Part shown: in pieces, positions 62,630 through 64,000 of the stretch
Position numbering within the stretch: position 1 is the stretch's first letter
Layout: each line of letters begins with the position of its first letter
NCBI RefSeq assembly: GCF_900101435.1
Contig: NZ_FMZH01000002.1
Span: 186,001 to 250,000 of the forward strand
Source: Pedobacter soli
GTDB lineage: Bacteria > Bacteroidota > Bacteroidia > Sphingobacteriales > Sphingobacteriaceae
DNA length: 64,000 bases
Reading direction: 5' to 3'
Made by a program: the position numbers and the translations under genes
The notes under the pieces: model-generated
Database searches by the model: none
What the model was told of the DNA's origin: nothing
Seen by the model: only the letters and a program-made list of their open reading frames with translations

Positions 62630-64000
62630 TTTTGATTTATCTCCTTAAAGTTTCGGCGTGTACAGCATTGTTTTTTGCAGTTTATCATTTCTTGCTGGCC
62701 AGGCTTACGTTTTTTAACCTGAACAGAGTTTACTTGCTACTGATGCTGGTATTCAGTTTCATAATACCTGCTTTAACTATCGAAAATATACAGGAAATAG
62801 TTGTGCCTGCCGATCAAAAATTAAATCAGGTTACTTATGCAAAAAATGATGGCTTTGTAGAGCAGGATTTTATAGATAATGGTGCAAAGCCGGTTAAAAA
62901 CTTAAATTGGGAATTGCTTCTCGTTTATGCATACCTCAGTATTTTGATTCTTTTATCTTTCAGAATGGTTTTGATGATGATCCGGATTAAGCATCAGTTG
63001 CGTAAAAACAAGTTGGGGGAGGAAGATTCGGTTATTCTGGTGGGTAAAAACTCGGCCATTAAAAACTGTTCTTTCCTTAACCGCATCGTAGTCGATATTT
63101 CTCTACCGCCCAGCGAACGCGAGCTGGTCATCAGGCACGAGTTGGTGCATGTAAAACAGTTACATGCAGCAGATAAACTACTGGCAAATGTAGTAACCGC
63201 TGTTCTTTGGTTTAACCCCGTTATTTATTTCTGGCGTAATGCCATCGATCATAACCACGAATTTTTGGCCGATCGGGAAACCTCACGCGTAGCCGATAAA
63301 AAAGTTTATGCATCGTTGCTGCTTAACCTGGCCATGCCAGCCAAACAACTTGCAACCCATAGCTTCAGTAAGTTACCCTTAAAAAATAGAATTATGATGT
63401 TGTACAAAGAACCCAATGCAAAACTGAAAAGGCTGGCTTATTTAGCCGTAGTGCCCGTATTGTTGATCTGCTGCATGGCATTTATCAACAGAAAAGAAAT
63501 TATTGTAGAAAAAACAATGGCTGGTGCCGAAATTCCGTCAGATGCACCGCGAAAACCCAATGTTTATGCCATGAATTACCTTAAAGATAACCTGATTATT
63601 AAGCGAAATACACGGGGAGCCATTAAAGCGGTAGAAGTGGTATTGGTTGTTGATGCGGGCCATGGTGGTAAAGATGCTGCAGCAACGGCTGTAGATGGGC
63701 AAAGAGAAAAGGACCTCAACTTACGAGCAGTAAAAATTTTAAAGGAAGAAGCTGCAAAAAGAGGGATAAAAGTATTGCTCACCAGAGATAAGGATGAATA
63801 TCTGTCTCTTCGCGATCGCCTGCCTCAGCAACCTGTAACTGCATTTATCTCTATCCATCACAATGCTGGTGTAAAAAACAGTGAGCAGGTTCCTTTTAAT
63901 GGTGTAGAAGTATACGTTTCTAAATTGAACAAAAACATTAAGGTTGCGGAAGAATTTGGTACAGGCATTTTAAGTAAACTGAATAAACTGGAAGGCCTGC
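62626..64000 (+). CDS. BlaR1-like M56 metalloprotease fused to N-acetylmuramoyl-L-alanine amidase, 3' end outside window
   Basis: The frame starts at ATG 62626 and is open to the window edge (458 codons). Three membrane helices lie in the first 125 residues, followed by a cytoplasmic loop with the gluzincin motif HELVH (His171, Glu172, His175) and the third ligand region NHEFLAD (Glu212). A fourth helix near 275-295 leads to an extracytoplasmic Amidase_3 domain: DAGHGGKD (His346), QREKDLNL (Glu361), LTRDKDEYLSLRDR and FISIHHNA (His411), all zinc ligands present. In BlaR1 the outer domain is a penicillin-binding sensor; here an amidase takes its place. This suggests a sensor or enzyme that acts on peptidoglycan and signals through BlaI-like repressor cleavage. 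The C-terminus is unknown. Confidence 0.85.
   Translation, partial: MILIYLLKVSACTALFFAVYHFLLARLTFFNLNRVYLLLMLVFSFIIPALTIENIQEIVVPADQKLNQVTYAKNDGFVEQDFIDNGAKPVKNLNWELLLVYAYLSILILLSFRMVLMMIRIKHQLRKNKLGEEDSVILVGKNSAIKNCSFLNRIVVDISLPPSERELVIRHELVHVKQLHAADKLLANVVTAVLWFNPVIYFWRNAIDHNHEFLADRETSRVADKKVYASLLLNLAMPAKQLATHSFSKLPLKNRIMMLYKEPNAKLKRLAYLAVVPVLLICCMAFINRKEIIVEKTMAGAEIPSDAPRKPNVYAMNYLKDNLIIKRNTRGAIKAVEVVLVVDAGHGGKDAAATAVDGQREKDLNLRAVKILKEEAAKRGIKVLLTRDKDEYLSLRDRLPQQPVTAFISIHHNAGVKNSEQVPFNGVEVYVSKLNKNIKVAEEFGTGILSKLNKLEGL

Overview
The window looks like chromosomal DNA of a Bacteroidota bacterium, most likely the Sphingobacteriaceae (Pedobacter-like). Grounds: a complete gldKLMN type IX secretion core with a separate SprE/PorW-like lipoprotein; an atp operon that stops after atpG with no atpD or atpC; many lipoproteins with the motif CKK or CxK after a short signal; promoters resembling TTTG-N-TAnnTTTG rather than sigma70 boxes; weak or absent Shine-Dalgarno sequences; about 40 % G+C. 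I saw no rRNA, tRNA, CRISPR array, prophage or intact insertion sequence.

Layout. 1-4949: end of a TPR protein, then an S9-family protein with a broken catalytic triad in tight linkage with a histidine kinase and its OmpR-type regulator. 5039-16526 (mostly minus): metallophosphoesterase, MoxR/VWA pair, PfkB kinase, acetyltransferase, two JmjC-like cupin oxygenases flanking a DUF3050 gene, SDR, hemW. 16703-23357 (plus): DUF4271, hemD, gldK-gldL-gldM-gldN. 23556-32892 (minus): exported NucA-type nuclease with a NuiA-type inhibitor gene, uvrC, penicillin-binding protein 1A, sprE/porW. 32998-39264 (plus): atpZ, a small membrane protein, atpB-E-F-H-A-G. 39475-46925: AAA/DUF4143 ATPase, acid phosphatase, DUF4349, ruvC (minus), flippase-like protein, glycosyltransferase, OppC-like permease. 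46994-51266 (minus): cytochrome c / YceI / DUF5777 / Rieske operon, pgi. 51428-61914: DUF937-like protein, M20 amidohydrolase, prfB with a programmed frameshift, a run of exported hydrolases (esterase, GH16, CAP, GH18), SirB1-like protein, methyltransferase, DUF1345. 62261-64000: a BlaI-type repressor and a BlaR1-like M56 protease fused to an N-acetylmuramoyl-L-alanine amidase, cut by the window end.

How the parts fit. The gld and sprE genes form the inner-membrane motor and periplasmic part of type IX secretion, and the atp genes give the ATP synthase minus beta and epsilon. Several exported enzymes act on polysaccharide, chitin, nucleic acid or ester substrates, as expected of a biopolymer degrader. 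The most unusual items are the M56-amidase fusion under a near-promoter palindrome, the nuclease-inhibitor pair, the catalytically degenerate S9 protein beside a two-component system, the cupin-DUF3050-cupin cluster, and the many intergenic inverted and tandem repeats.
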